NCBI GenBank assembly: GCA_014529385.2
Contig: CM043963.1
Location: forward strand, 101,886,912 to 101,950,911
DNA length: 64,000 nt
Source: Adiantum capillus-veneris
Lineage: Eukaryota > Streptophyta > Polypodiopsida > Polypodiales > Pteridaceae
Direction of reading: 5' to 3'
The position numbers were made by a program, and so were the translations under genes. Below are positions 1 to 10,522 of this stretch, in pieces (position 1 is the first letter of the stretch; the number at the start of each line of letters is the position of its first letter). The notes under the pieces were generated by a model, which was not told where the DNA came from, did not search any database, and saw nothing but the letters and a program-made list of their open reading frames with translations.

Positions 1-1
1 A

Positions 2-910
2 GTGGATGCTTTTCCTAGCGAAACTAACCTCACAGATTCTATCAATCACGAAGATCCGATCTTGGCTTTCGAGTCGAGGTCTAAAGAACCCCCACAGGAC
101 GATTCGATCATTCAGGACGAACCGATCTTGGCTCTCGAGCCTTGGTCCAAAGAACCCTCACATGAAGTATTATGTGTTCGCATGATTGATACGCAGGCAT
201 TGTTCGAGTGTTTCATTCGTGACTTTTTCTAGTATTTTAGTCAGCATCGTTATGTGATCCCTTTTCCTAGGCATGACATATTGTATGTTGAGCACGTTTC
301 TCTCATGGATGAGCACGAATGTATGCGAATTGTTCATAAAAAGTTGAAAATTTTGTATGTAAGGAAGTCACATTCCCTGTCTCTTCCTTGGCATGACACA
401 GTTTCTGAACGAGCACATGATTGTATGAGTACCAAGCATGGGTATTTCCTTTGGGATTTGCCACAGTTGATCGATTTCGATCAAACAGAAAAGATTCGAA
501 CGCATTGTTTGCATGTGTTTGATGAACGGGTTGTCACTCCGTCTCTATGTTCATCGACATTGCATGCACAATCTTTAGAGAAGACAAGATTTTTTTCCTT
601 CACTTTACATAGAATGAGTATGTTCATGGTTTTGTGTTGGAGATTGTTTCAGGAATTTTCAGCCATGGAGATTCTTGAAGACAGAAGAAGCAAGACTCTA
701 GACGAAGTTGAAGCAAGAAAGGAGATTCAGAAGACTTTGTGTCGCTTTCGGTGCAGCCCAAAGAAGCAAGCCTTGGAGACCTTTATGAAGTTCAAGTACC
801 GCTCGACCCACACAGCAGAGTGGGCCAGCAAAGAGTCCCTTCCAGGATTGCGGATCCTGTTGGCGATCTCCCTCGACGCCATACAGTTCGGTACCAGTAC
901 CTCACTTTGA
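2..910 (+). pseudogene. 3' end of a Ty3/gypsy polyprotein (element A)
   Basis: One reading frame runs through the segment with a single TAG at 230-232. It ends at a stop just before a polypurine tract and an LTR, which is where a gypsy pol gene normally ends. The first 60 codons carry two imperfect acidic repeats (EDPILAFESRSKEP and QDEPILALEPWSKEP). The last third contains EILEDRRSKTLDEVEARKEI followed by FMKFKYRSTHTAEWASKESL; spacing and the aromatic/AEW pattern resemble a chromodomain, the C-terminal targeting module of chromovirus integrases. RT and integrase core would lie to the left, outside the window. Placement as a pol end is firm from context; the chromodomain is an inference from pattern only. 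Confidence 0.6.
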
Positions 911-921
911 AAAGGAGGGGA
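909..921 (+). other. Polypurine tract of element A
   Basis: A purine-only run (GAAAAGGAGGGGA) lies directly against the TGTCACGTG start of the LTR at 922. This is the expected plus-strand primer position and fixes the element as plus-strand with its 3' LTR to the right. Confidence 0.75.
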
Positions 922-2044
922 TGTCACGTGACACATCCCAACCCTATGTGTCCGTGGACAAGCTACACCACAGCAGGGTTCAGTCAGTCCGATCAAGTTA
1001 GATTAGCAGTGATCCGGCACTTTTGTGAGTCTATTCGTAGACCGTGCATGCCCAATTACTTAGCATAGATGCATATCCTCCGGTTGCATACAGCATGATC
1101 ATCGGAATTCCCATCAGAATCCATTAACATCAGTTAGGGGAATTTTCCAGTGCATTTAGCCTATTTTCCTATTTATTGGGATTTTCACTTATTATTTTTA
1201 AGTGACTTTTCAACAAAAGTAGGTAGGGCAATTTTACTAAGTTAATATATAAGCAAATCCAAGTTAGCACTTTCTGGCAGAAGAGGCAACAGGAGCACCT
1301 TGCTCAACAGGCAACTTCTCAGCAAGACCAACCCCCGCGACTACTCTGGCGTTTTCTCCACAGAAGACCTAGCGTTTTTGCATCAGATCAGCCCCGGCGT
1401 CATCACGACACAGCAGATCAGCCTAGCGTTTTTGCATTTGCAGAACCCGGCGACAAAAGGACCAATTTCAGCCCCTGGCGTTTTTGGATTTCAGCAGCAA
1501 ATTAAGACCGGCATTATTCACCTAAAGTGTAGCAGATTCAGCCTGTAAAGACCATCAGTTTTCAGCCCTAAGAAACCTCATTTTTCAGCCAAGAAAACGC
1601 AGCCAAAACAGTCATTTTCAGCCACCGAAACAGTCCCGAAATTCAGCGATTAGAAGATCTCAGATTTCAGCCATCGTCGTCGTCGTCGTCGTCATCGTCA
1701 TCGTCATCGTCGTCGTCGTCACCGTCGTCGTCATCGGCATAGACCAAGTTGCATAGCCCATTGCATACGCATTGTACACCTTTGTGCAATCAAGTAGACC
1801 ACTCTCGCCGACGAGAGTGGGGCCTTCGGAGGAGGGTTTTACAACCTCTCGGGTGTCGTATCTCTTCTCTCTCCTTCTCTCAGTCTCATTCACTTGCATG
1901 CACAACATCCACTCGCTTTGTTCGTGACCACAACACTCTACAAGACGGAAAGCTCTCTCTTTCCCTAAAGAACTAAAAGGAACCTTGAGCAATAAAGATC
2001 ACTAATCTTGAGAAAATACAACATTCATTCCGCTACACCTAACA
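922..2044 (+). repeat. 3' LTR of element A (gypsy, plus strand)
   Basis: The LTR begins TGTCACGTGACA after the polypurine tract and ends CTACACCTAACA. It aligns along most of its length with the minus-strand LTR at 3584-4796 (shared stretches include CACTTTTGTGAGTCT, CGTAGACCGTGCATGCCC and CATCAGAATCCATTA), so the ends can be set by comparison. A TATA box (TATATAAG, 1246-1253) marks the promoter. The R/U5 part holds a trinucleotide tract. Immediately after 2044 the sequence becomes minus-strand gag of element B, so A is inserted in B. Confidence 0.85.
1672..1740 (+). repeat. (CGT/CAT)n trinucleotide tract inside LTR A
   Basis: About 23 units of CGT with interspersed CAT. LTR B carries a shorter related GACGAC/GATGAC-rich stretch near 3900-4030 on the plus strand, so the seed of the repeat belongs to the LTR family and was expanded in this copy. 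Confidence 0.9.
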
Positions 2045-3570
2045 ATCTCTTGGGAGAGAGCAATTGCTACTGCCTTGTTGAGATCTGCGGGGTCGAAGAC
2101 TCCTACATCAAACTTGATATATTCGTCCAATCCCGAAATGAAAGCCTCTTTGCGCTTATCATCAGATTTGCGAAATTGGGTGCCAAGCTGCAAAACACGG
2201 TTAGAAAAAGACATGACTGGCATACCATTCTGCTTGAGATTGCACCAATCTTCTTTCAATTGCGCTAGGTATTGTGGAGGCATAAACCGCGCCTTGAGCT
2301 TGTCTTGGAAGTCGGCTCAATTGAAAGAAAGGGGCGCGCCTTCCTCGGCTTCCTCTAGGTGCACGGTCAACTGTGCCTCTTGCCATGCGTGGTACCAATT
2401 AATGGCATCACCGGCAAGGTACATAGCTTCCGTCAAAACCTTGATATTTCTTGTCTTCTGAGTTGTCGCAAAGTAAGCATTAAATTGATGCAAACAAGAA
2501 TGAATAACACTAGCATCCATCTTACCATCATACTTACTGAACGTGATCTTCTCTGTGAGGGGGTTGTTGGAGTCTGAATCTCTGCTTGTGCTACTTGATG
2601 AACTACCAACTTCTTTGACCGGCTCGGACTTCGAGGTGAGTACTTGTTGGACCAACTCTTGCATGCGCCTCACGCTCTGACTCCAAGGCCGCTTGTCTCT
2701 CTTCGGCCGCCTCCTTTCTTGCTTCGGCCGCCAAGCACGCTTGCTCACGCTCACGCTCAATAGCTGCCTTTCTTTCTTCGGCCGCCAAGCGCACTTGCTC
2801 ACGCTCACGCTCAATAGCTGCCTTTCTTTCTGCTTTTCTTTCTTTTCGTTCCTCGGCTGCTACGCGTGCTTGTTCACACTCGCGATCCAAGGATGCTTGT
2901 CTTTCTTGGCGCTCACGCTCCAAGGTAACGCGTTGCGCTTCTTAATGTAACATCATGTCCATCATCGACTTGACCAAAGCCTCCATAGGATTTGGTGCAA
3001 TCCTTGGCGTAGATGGGGAAGAGGGAGGGTCAAAAAAACCTCCTGGTGGGGAAAATTCTTCTTTGCCACTGCCATGCTCATCACCTCCATGCGAAGTATC
3101 TATTCCGCCTTGGGTGATGACCATACACTGAAGTCTTGGGTTCTTAAGTTCACGAGAAACTTGGGTTCCTGTGGGTCTTAGGTTCTTGGGTTCTTGAGTC
3201 TGGAGGTTCTTGGGGTTCTGGAGTCTTGAGGTTCTTCTTTTGCTTGCAATCTGTGTTAGAGAAGGATCTTCTCTTACCCGAGCTCTTCTCTTTCCCGCGG
3301 GTGCACCCCTTGGCGGCCTTGCGCTCACACCAAGGTTGCTTTTTCCTACCTCACGTCAATTGGCCGGCCGCTAAGTGCACGGTCCGCTCTCAATGAGTGA
3401 AAAGAGAAACAAGGAGAGGCTAGACAAGCCCTTCTTTCTTGGGTTTCCTGTCACTCTTCAAAAATACGATTAGTAATCGACACGCCCAAGTGGACTTGGG
3501 TTACATGTGACCGCAACAAGCAAAAAAATTCTTGTGGTTCTTTCCTTGAGTGATACAGAACACTGCCAAA
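2045..3570 (-). pseudogene. Leader and gag of element B (gypsy, minus strand), truncated by element A
   Basis: Read on the minus strand, a leader follows the PBS. A first coding block (3328-2942) starts MSARPPRGAPAG. It is followed by a Glu/Arg-rich coiled-coil block (about 2923-2700) built from an imperfect 54-bp repeat containing AAIEREREQ. Then comes a retrotransposon gag core (about 2560-2045) with ITFSKYDGKMDASVIHSCL, AMYLAGDAINWYHAW and FISGLDEYIKFDVG, the usual gag helices. The frames change between blocks, so it is decayed. The gag stops exactly where LTR A ends at 2044; protease, RT and integrase are absent and would be expected to the left of element A, beyond the window. Confidence 0.75.
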
Positions 3571-3582
3571 GCTCTGATACCA
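3571..3582 (-). other. Primer-binding site of element B
   Basis: Minus-strand TGGTATCAGAGC is complementary to the 3' end of initiator methionine tRNA, the standard plant gypsy primer. It lies one base from the LTR end and shows that 3584-4796 is a 5' LTR. Confidence 0.9.
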
Positions 3583-3583
3583 A

Positions 3584-4796
3584 TGTAAGGTGCAGCGGAA
3601 GTGAATGTTGAACTTTGCTCAAGATGAGTGCTCCGAATTGTACTCAAAGGTTCCTTTTACTTACGGAAGGGAGAGCCTTCCGTTCCTTTAGTGAGAGAGT
3701 GCAAGCGATCACAAACAAAGTGGCTAACACTATGAATGAAGGTGCTGAGACTGTGAATGAAGGTGCTGAGACTGAGAGATAGAGAGAGAAGAATACGACA
3801 CCAGAACGTTGTCAAACCCTCCTCTGAAGGCCCCACTCTCTATGGGGAGAGCGGTCTACTATTGATTGCACAAATCTCTACAATGCAATGGAATTGTCGA
3901 CGATGTGGACGACGATGAGAACGACGACGAGACGGGCTGAAATCTGAAAACGCCAATAGCTGAAATCTGCAAATCTTTTATTTGCTGAATTTTGACTCTA
4001 TGTCGATGATTACGACGATGTGACGACGACACGCTGAAAACGCAGATGCTGAAATCTGCGTTTTCCGGGCTGAATCTGCAAACACTGGCTGATCTGACCG
4101 TGCGGCGAGGATCTGCTGCGGGAAGGTGAGATCTGCGAGGTTTGGGGGCTGCGGTGCGGAGTCTATACGTTGAAATCTGAAAACACTGATGCAGAGAAGG
4201 TGTAGACGCCGGAAATCTGCAAAAATGCTAGGCTGAAAATGCTGTCCAAATACGCTAGGCCTGTTCTGAGGTCTGCAGCAAAAACGCTAGGGCTCCTGCT
4301 GTCCTGTTGTTGCGAGGTTGGATCTGCAAATGCAAAATGCTGGATGATCTGCAATGTTGAGGAAACGTTGGCTAGTCTTGGTAGCTTGAAAACGGTAGGT
4401 CTTCAGGCTGGCCTTGCTGAGAAGTTGCACTTTCCTTGTGGTTTGCTGCCTCTTTTGTCAGAAAGTGCTAGCGCTAGTTTGCTTATATAGTGGCTTGGGT
4501 AAATTGCCCTACCCAGTTTCCCAACAAAAGTCACTTAAAAATATTAAGTAAAAAATGGCTAAAATAGGGAAAATAGATTTTCTGCACTGTAAAATGCTCC
4601 TAATGGATTCTGATGGTAATGTTGATGATCATGGTGTGTTCAACCAGAGGATATGCATCTACTCTAAGTGCCTGGGCATGCACGGTCTACGAACAGACTC
4701 ACAAAAGTGCCAGAACACTTTCTAAGCTAGGCTGACTGAACCCCTGTCATGAAGTAGCTTGTCCACGTACACATAGGGTTAGATGTGCACGTGACA
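3584..4796 (-). repeat. 5' LTR of element B
   Basis: Minus strand begins TGTCACGTGCACATC at 4796 and ends CTGCACCTTACA at 3584, next to the PBS. It contains a TATA box (minus CTATATAAGC, 4481-4490). It belongs to the same family as LTR A and LTR C. No intact target duplication can be tested because the other end of B lies outside the window. Confidence 0.85.
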
Positions 4797-4880
4797 CCAG
4801 CACCAGAAAGTATGAGAGCTTCCAACCGGCAATCTTCCCAGCCGTTTGTTCTGATTGGGAGTCTTTAGGAATATGGTGCA

Positions 4881-5401
4881 TGTAACAAACTTGGACACCC
4901 CAAGTCAAGATTCTACCGCGGCACAATAGAGATTCACTTGAAAACAATTCACAAATCAAAAGAGAGTCGACATGGCCCGTAGTAGTTTCGTGCCAAGAGA
5001 TATTGGCCCCAAAGACTGGCGTCCCTTTCGGTATTTCTTTTTATATTAATCTTTGAGCAAAGTACAACCGGCCCGCGGGTGCTCACTCTCAGATTCTACG
5101 TCGAGATGCTCTGAGAAGTGAGCCCCCTTCAATCACTTATAAAGGTTTTACAAGGGTTGCTAAAAGCAAGGCCCCAAAAGCATTAAGCTTCAAAAACCAT
5201 GTCTCCCAAAAGCTAGCGTTGCCAAAAGCAGCCAATGGAAATCGCGGAAATCCGTACAGTTTTGCCACGTTAGCAGCCAGCGCGTTTTACGGCAGTCCGT
5301 ACAACAGCCACGTCAGCATGCTCTTCGCTTCTTATTAATGGCATCTAGGTTCCTCGGCAAGGGTCCATAAGTTGGACATGCCACGTCATCAGTTTATGAC
5401 A
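4881..5401 (-). repeat. 3' LTR of a different gypsy element (element D)
   Basis: On the minus strand a purine-rich tract (TTTCAAGAGAGGAG) precedes TGTCATAAACTGATGACGTG at 5401, the polypurine tract and LTR start of a gypsy element unrelated to A-C. A TATA-like TTTATAAG lies near 5138-5146. The downstream end is placed at TTTGTTACA (4881), which is less certain. The 84 bases to 4796 are taken as flanking DNA between D and LTR B. Confidence 0.6.
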
Positions 5402-5927
5402 TACTCCTCTCTTGAAAGAATTGTAATCGCCCTGGATTACGCATGCAAAACAGACAGAGGCCATAAACTGTCTTAGTAGACACTGACTGTTAGTACCGAC
5501 GCACTAGACACGACACATCTAGCACTTGTACAAATCGACAATCACATCACAAGACATCACTCGACATCATAGGACATCACATGACAAATCACAGGAAAAA
5601 TTCATTCCAAATCTCAGACCATAACTGCCAACAACGTATTTAGTAATCGCATCTAGATCCAGTCCGGACCTCACTGATCCGCGATTAACTAATCCTTATT
5701 GCGATCATGTCTATAGAGATTTATGAGCCCGAAATGTTGCAGTCATTTCTTCTTTTAGTTTCTCAAACAAGTCAAATGAGAGAGTACAAATCAATCATAT
5801 TCAATTTCAAGAATTCCGTGTCATAAAGTTATACAGTAGAATACTGGTCAACCCATTAGTATCCCTGAAACCCAAAGGGGACATCAGTGACCTTATTCAA
5901 AAATCGGGGTAATCTACAGCCATATTG
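5402..5927 (-). mobile_element. 3' internal segment of element D
   Basis: This stretch leads on the minus strand into the polypurine tract of LTR D, so it should be the non-coding or C-terminal end of its pol region. It contains repeated TGATGTC/GATGTCG words near 5540-5590 (GATGTCCTATGATGTCGAG). No conserved domain is readable. It is cut off by LTR C at 5928. Confidence 0.45.
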
Positions 5928-6810
5928 TGTAATGTGCAGCGGAAGTGATTTATGGTGATAACTCAGGATGAGTGCTCAATGTGTACTCAAGGTTCCTTTT
6001 ATATCATGAGAGAGTTGTGCAATAGACTAGAGAGAGAAAAGAGAATGCTAGTGTGAGAAGGCTGTGTGAGTAATAGAGAGAAATAATTAACATCGGATGG
6101 GGTTCCAAGCCCCCCTCTCTATCGCTAGAGAGGTATTTGCTTTAGATTACAAATGCTGATACAATGGCCCTAGATGCTGAGATACTGATGGGATCTTGCT
6201 GTAAGTGCTTGGATCTAGGAGGCTAAGGGCTGAAAATGCAAAATGCTGGGCTGATTTGACTTGGATCTGCAAACTGACAACGAGGCTAGGGCTGAAAACT
6301 GAAAACGCTGGGCTGATTCTACTGCTGAAGCTGGTGATGGGCTGAAAAACGCTGATGGTGGTGGATGGAGAGGAAAACTTTAGTGCTGCTGGGTACTTGT
6401 ATTGTAGGGTCCTGATTTGGTTGGAGAGGTGAACCTAGGGTCACTATATAGGTAAAAGAGGATGGGTCGAGCAGGGCTCTAGGAACTATCCACGGCTTTT
6501 ATTATGTTGACTAAAATGTAAATTATAAATAAGTTATTAACTCACTTATAAGAGGTGCTTCGTATGCAGTTAACACCTAGGCAGGTACTAGTACTAGACT
6601 GTGGGAACACTCCCAAGTGCCTACACCTTGCAGATACTAGTGGTGCTCATGTGCAATTCGAGGGTATACAACTACGCTGAAGTGCTTGGGCATGCAGGTC
6701 GTGCGTACAGGCTCACAAGGGTGCTGGTACACTTCCTAGGTTGTCTTCAACCCTAGTAGGAGGAGTTACAGCTTGTCCTCATGCACATATGGTTAGATGT
6801 GCACATGACA
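5928..6810 (-). repeat. LTR C, solo or truncated relative of LTRs A and B
   Basis: Minus strand starts TGTCATGTGCACATC at 6810 and ends CCGCTGCACATTACA at 5928, matching the ends of LTR B. A TATA box (minus CCTATATAGTGA, around 6445-6452) is present. There is neither a PBS at the 5928 side nor a polypurine tract at the 6810 side. The flanking pentamers (TATTG and TGGCC) do not match, so a clean solo LTR with target duplication is not supported; a deletion or recombination may have removed one flank. Confidence 0.75.
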
Positions 6811-6916
6811 TGGCCACACCCTTGTCTTCAACAAATTGTTATGAAACCCAGTCCTAAGAGTTCCCTAAGAAGTACTTAGTTTTGTTTATGTTTTTACTGT
6901 TTACTTTTACGTCTAC

Positions 6917-7097
6917 ATGGCATTGATACCCGGAGTGCAATGTAACATGGATGTATTTGATCTTTCCTATTGGTCAACTTTGGCCTCTAAAGGACGTTAT
7001 TATAACTCTGCGCGTGCGCTCATGATCATCCATCATACATGGTATTCCCATCCGCTGCAAACATTGATTCTTGTTTTGATTGATTCTTTCCCTCAAG
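6917..7097 (+). CDS. Candidate 5' coding exon upstream of the RPB10 exons
   Basis: An open frame begins ATGGCATTGATACCCGG and runs 60 codons to a strong donor (CAAG|GTATAT at 7097/7098). It ends in phase 1. Joined to an alternative acceptor (ACAGAG|AT, exon from 7230) it stays in frame with the conserved RPB10 exon and would give a 100-residue protein. Its peptide (MALIPGVQCNMDV...) lacks the CxxC zinc pair expected at the RPB10 N terminus, so it is either a replaced or degenerate first exon or a chance frame. A separate fragment nearby (ATTCCCATCCGCTGC, 7048-7062) reads IPIRC in another frame, reminiscent of the RPB10 start IIPVRC. Functional status is unknown. Confidence 0.3.
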
Positions 7098-7227
7098 GTA
7101 TATATTCAGAAGCTTTTTCACATGACCTGTTTTTAAGTCCCTTTATTGTACTCTTGTACTGACTGAACCTTTTCTCAGATACAACACTTTGAAAATGCAA
7201 TGCTTGAGATTGTTCTTTTGTTGACAG

Positions 7228-8042
7228 AGATGCACTTGATGCTCTGGGTTTAGTTCGGTACTGCTGCAGGAGGATGCTTATGACTCATGTGGACCTCATT
7301 GAGAAGCTCTTGCAATACAACAGTAAGTGAAAGTAATGAACATTCTTGTGGGTGTGTGAACATTTCTGTGGGAATAAGATTAGCAATGAGAAGTGTTTCT
7401 AACTTCTTCTTATTATGTGAGAGTGTTTGGCATCCAAGCACTTGGTGTTCTGTGTGGTCATGGCCAATATTCTGAGCTTAAGGGTTATTGAGGTGCATGT
7501 TAAGGATTGCCATAAACCTGTAAAAGATCATCTCATCAGATGAGTGCCTAACATCAAAAGTAAGCATATGGTGAATTGGGACTCTTTCTTGGGATTTACA
7601 CAGATTGACTGTGATTTGGGAATATTGCATCGAGTGAGACCATGAAGTTTGTTGCCCACTTCTAGTCTGAATAGCATGGCCTTGTTGTTCGTCAAAACAG
7701 TGGTTTCAAAGGTGGGAGTCAGTTAACTACTTGGTGGACAAAAATAAGAGAGTAGCACAAGTGCTTTGACATGAAAACTTCCATCTTGAATGTGTTCTTT
7801 CAATCATGTCCTTTTTCATGTAAACTTGAAAGGGAAGTGTGTCTGCCTCTGTTTCTCGTGACCTCACCTGAATCTGTCGTGCTTTTTGTGCTACATTATG
7901 AGAGTATCTAGGGTTTGTATTTGTTGGCGTTGCATCGTCTGCCCTTTTTTTTTCTTTTGATTTGTTGGACCATGCCTGAGTGTACATGAATTGGGTTGTC
8001 ATGATCTCTGCAGCTCTTGAAAGAAATGAATCCAATCAGTGA
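7228..8042 (+). CDS. RPB10: RPB10 (RPABC5) C-terminal exons, N-terminal exon not found
   Basis: RPB10 is a small zinc-binding subunit shared by nuclear RNA polymerases I, II and III. Exon 7228-7322 encodes [17 protein letters not shown], then [14 protein letters not shown], the most conserved part of the family, including the paired cysteines that hold half of the zinc site. It ends at a perfect donor (ACA|GTAAGT). A 691-bp intron leads to CTGCAG|CTCTTGAAAG at 8014, and the last exon encodes TLERNESNQ with TGA at 8040-8042, like the plant NTLEKS... tail. The acceptor at 7227 gives phase 2, fitting the usual ...EGD; the alternative at 7229 gives phase 1. The N-terminal IIPVRCFTCGK part was not found between the LTRs and 7227. 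It is either a real gene whose first exon lies beyond the transposons or a truncated copy. Confidence 0.8.
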
Positions 8043-9922
8043 TAGTGAGGGAAGTTGCTGTCTTTGCTCCGGGGTTTCTTGCAGCACAACTCGTTTGTCG
8101 GTCTAAGCTCAAAGGAGGGTTGCCGGATTGTTCTTAGATGGACGTGATCATTGACTATGTTTTGAAAACACCAACAATTGAACTCGAGGTGGTTGTGTAG
8201 TTTCTTAAGATACCAAGTACAGGTGAAACTTCGATTTAGTCTGATTTTGGGCACCCCTTTGTACTCGAGTGCTCTTTATGCATAATTGTTTATAGATGTC
8301 ACTCAAGTTTAAGCATTTGGGCTCTTCGATAGTATAATAGATTCACTTCTGTTTGCTGATTTACATGACAGACCAACTTATCTACAATGCATCTGGTAGA
8401 TGTGGCTTGCAATGTCGGAGTGCGGTATAAATCAGAATGTGGTACTTCTTATCAGGTTCGACTTAGGCTGGAGAATTGTGGGGGATCTATGGTTAGAAAG
8501 AGGTGTTGTGACGGCATCTATCTGGCTATTGGAGAGGTGTCATGGCAAGGCATTTTCCTACTTTCTCTCAACCTCTCACACTCAGAAAGATCATTAGTTC
8601 AGAAAAAAAAAGTGGCTTCTTTACCTTGTGACAAAGCGACACTAAACTGACTTTAAGATGGTTAGAAAGAGGTGTTGTGATGGAAGCTATCTTGCTTTTG
8701 GAGAGGTTCCATGGCAAGGCATTTTCCTACTTTCTCACGACCTACTCTCAACCTCTCACACTCGCATATTCCTATTGCCGTGGCATACTACCTAGTAGTA
8801 GGCTACCATCCTTGTTCAGTACACTTTCTTTTAGCTTAGTTCACCCCAGTAACCCAATCTTGTTTAATCTTTTACTATTGGGAATCGGCAAAGAATCGAC
8901 AAAGATTCGCTGGGAGATACTGTGTATAATCTTGGAAACATTGCGTTTGTAGTTGGATGGAGTTGAGTGCAAGATTGAGTGGAGTATTGAGAAAAATTTG
9001 GGGTAAAAAAAAAGCTCTCGAACGCATTCAATTTACCTCTAAAATTTTCCGTGTAGGTTTTGCAAGTTTTTTTAAAAAAGTCTTTTGACCACTGACCTTG
9101 AGTCAATTAGATGTTTCAAATTAGCTATCTGTGAGCTATTGCTGACCCTTGTTCCATCTAAGACTCCCTTAAGATGGGCTGCATTGTACGATGGTTTACG
9201 GACATGAATATGGTAATGTGCAAGGTGGTTGTGCATGATGATCGATGTTATTGTGCACTTGTGTATTGAGTGTCATTTGACTCTAGGGTAAAGGCCCCGA
9301 TAAAAGGACGGGCTCTAGAAGCGGGACAATTCTATAAACAAAGATGCGTGAGTACTTTGATAGAGCAAATGATGTGCGCACATTGGATTTGTTGGGCCAA
9401 TGCTTCAAACCTTGCAGGATCATGTCCTTTTGGAGCATGTCAGTCTTCGTCTATTGGGGCCCTCTTTTTTTACACGGTGAAATAGAGATTGCCATCGCAA
9501 TTCCTCTGTGTTGCACTGCTTCCATTGTCGTGCAAATTGTTGGTATTCTAGTATTGATCTATGCTTTTTGGCGCCCAAAATCTTGAAGTATAGCTAGAGA
9601 TTGAGGCATTTCAATCTTGATGTCCTTAACTTGGCTCCTCTACCCTATTGCAAGAATTAGAGAACAACAAAAACCACATCTGTACACACAAGTTGACACT
9701 TGGAATAACTTTACGACCACAACTCTATGAAGGTGGTTCCATCTCTACTCATAGTTTCAAAGTGATGAACGGTATTTCCCAAATGCAGCTCACTAAGAGA
9801 CATTAATTTCTAACAAATTACAATAAACCAAGTATTTTGGATCACTTACCCTAGGATACTTTTAGCCATAGTTGATTGCATCTTGCTCTCACATGAGACC
9901 CTCATGAGAAACCACTACCTCT
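8043..9922 (+). other. Non-coding DNA downstream of RPB10
   Basis: Presumed 3' UTR followed by intergenic DNA. Only short, unconserved open frames occur here. Apart from the partial duplication at 8490-8763, no gene, RNA or transposon end is recognised. Confidence 0.5.
8490..8763 (+). repeat. Interspersed direct duplication of about 95 bp
   Basis: The block starting TGGTTAGAAAGAGGTGTTG and ending CAACCTCTCACACTC occurs at 8490-8583 and again at 8659-8763. The second copy has a 10-bp insertion (ACGACCTACT) and several substitutions. The spacer of 75 bp contains an A-rich run. Confidence 0.85.
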
Positions 9923-10003
9923 TGATCAGGGTGGAAATACTAGAGTGCCATTCATAGTGAAAGAGATATCTTGATTAGAATAGATGTACAATGAGTCTTT
10001 TAT

Positions 10004-10050
<47 letters not shown>

Positions 10051-10180
10051 CTTGACACATAGTTGGACACATGCTTAAGGGGGCATCTCATGCACAAATT
10101 ATGGTTTTGCATTACACATATTTGTTTCCATGTAAGAGGATGTTTATGTAAGAGGTATGAGACAAAGCCCATCCCCAACA
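9923..10180 (-). repeat. Copia-type LTR copy with an internal (GA)n expansion
   Basis: Minus strand starts TGTTGGGGATGGGCTTTGTC at 10180, matching the LTR start at 27963. Both share GTCTCATACCTCTT, GCATGAGATG and CACTCTAGTA blocks. The inner end is placed at TGATCAGG (9923) and has no primer-binding site after it, so this is a solo or truncated copy. Confidence 0.65.
10006..10046 (+). repeat. (GA)n microsatellite within the 9923-10180 LTR
   Basis: A pure 41-bp GA run sits where the sister LTR at 27709-27963 has only a short GAGAGA next to its TATA box (plus TTATATAGGC). The array therefore arose inside the LTR, beside the promoter. Confidence 0.9.
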
Positions 10181-10467
10181 TTCCTCCTTGGGCTTTGAAT
10201 CACAAATCATACTAGAGTTCTAGATTTGCTCTCAACCATGATTTTTTGGTGTACTTGGGTTATAGGTTTACGTTACAATAATGGGTAAAAGGTTTTCCTA
10301 GAACCTCGTGTACTCAAGAGCCTCCCCTTAAACTAGGGTGTAGGTAGACGTAGTCACCAAATCCAAAGTTTTTGGTTTACTCTCAAATCCTAGAGTTTTT
10401 GGTTCACTCTAGCTTGTTAGAGTGTTGAGAAACATAAACACGGGAATAGGCGGGAACATGAGCAAGA

Positions 10468-10471
<4 letters not shown>

Positions 10472-10522
<51 letters not shown>

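Noticed and set aside
254-910. Residues 254-910 as a separate host gene
   Set aside because: The frame begins without an ATG context, is continuous with the upstream frame apart from one TAG, and ends exactly at an LTR polypurine tract.
7048-7062. IPIRC as the true RPB10 start
   Set aside because: It is followed by KH and a stop, has no second CxxC cysteine, and no in-frame ATG; kept only as a hint.
8453-8470. GGTTCGACTT as a tRNA B box
   Set aside because: It lacks the GGTTCGANNCC consensus and has no A box or acceptor stem around it.
9344-9586. Small membrane-protein-like frame (hydrophobic C terminus, IVVQIVGILVLIYAFW)
   Set aside because: No homolog recognised, no splice or start context, and one hydrophobic run is expected by chance in A/T-rich DNA.
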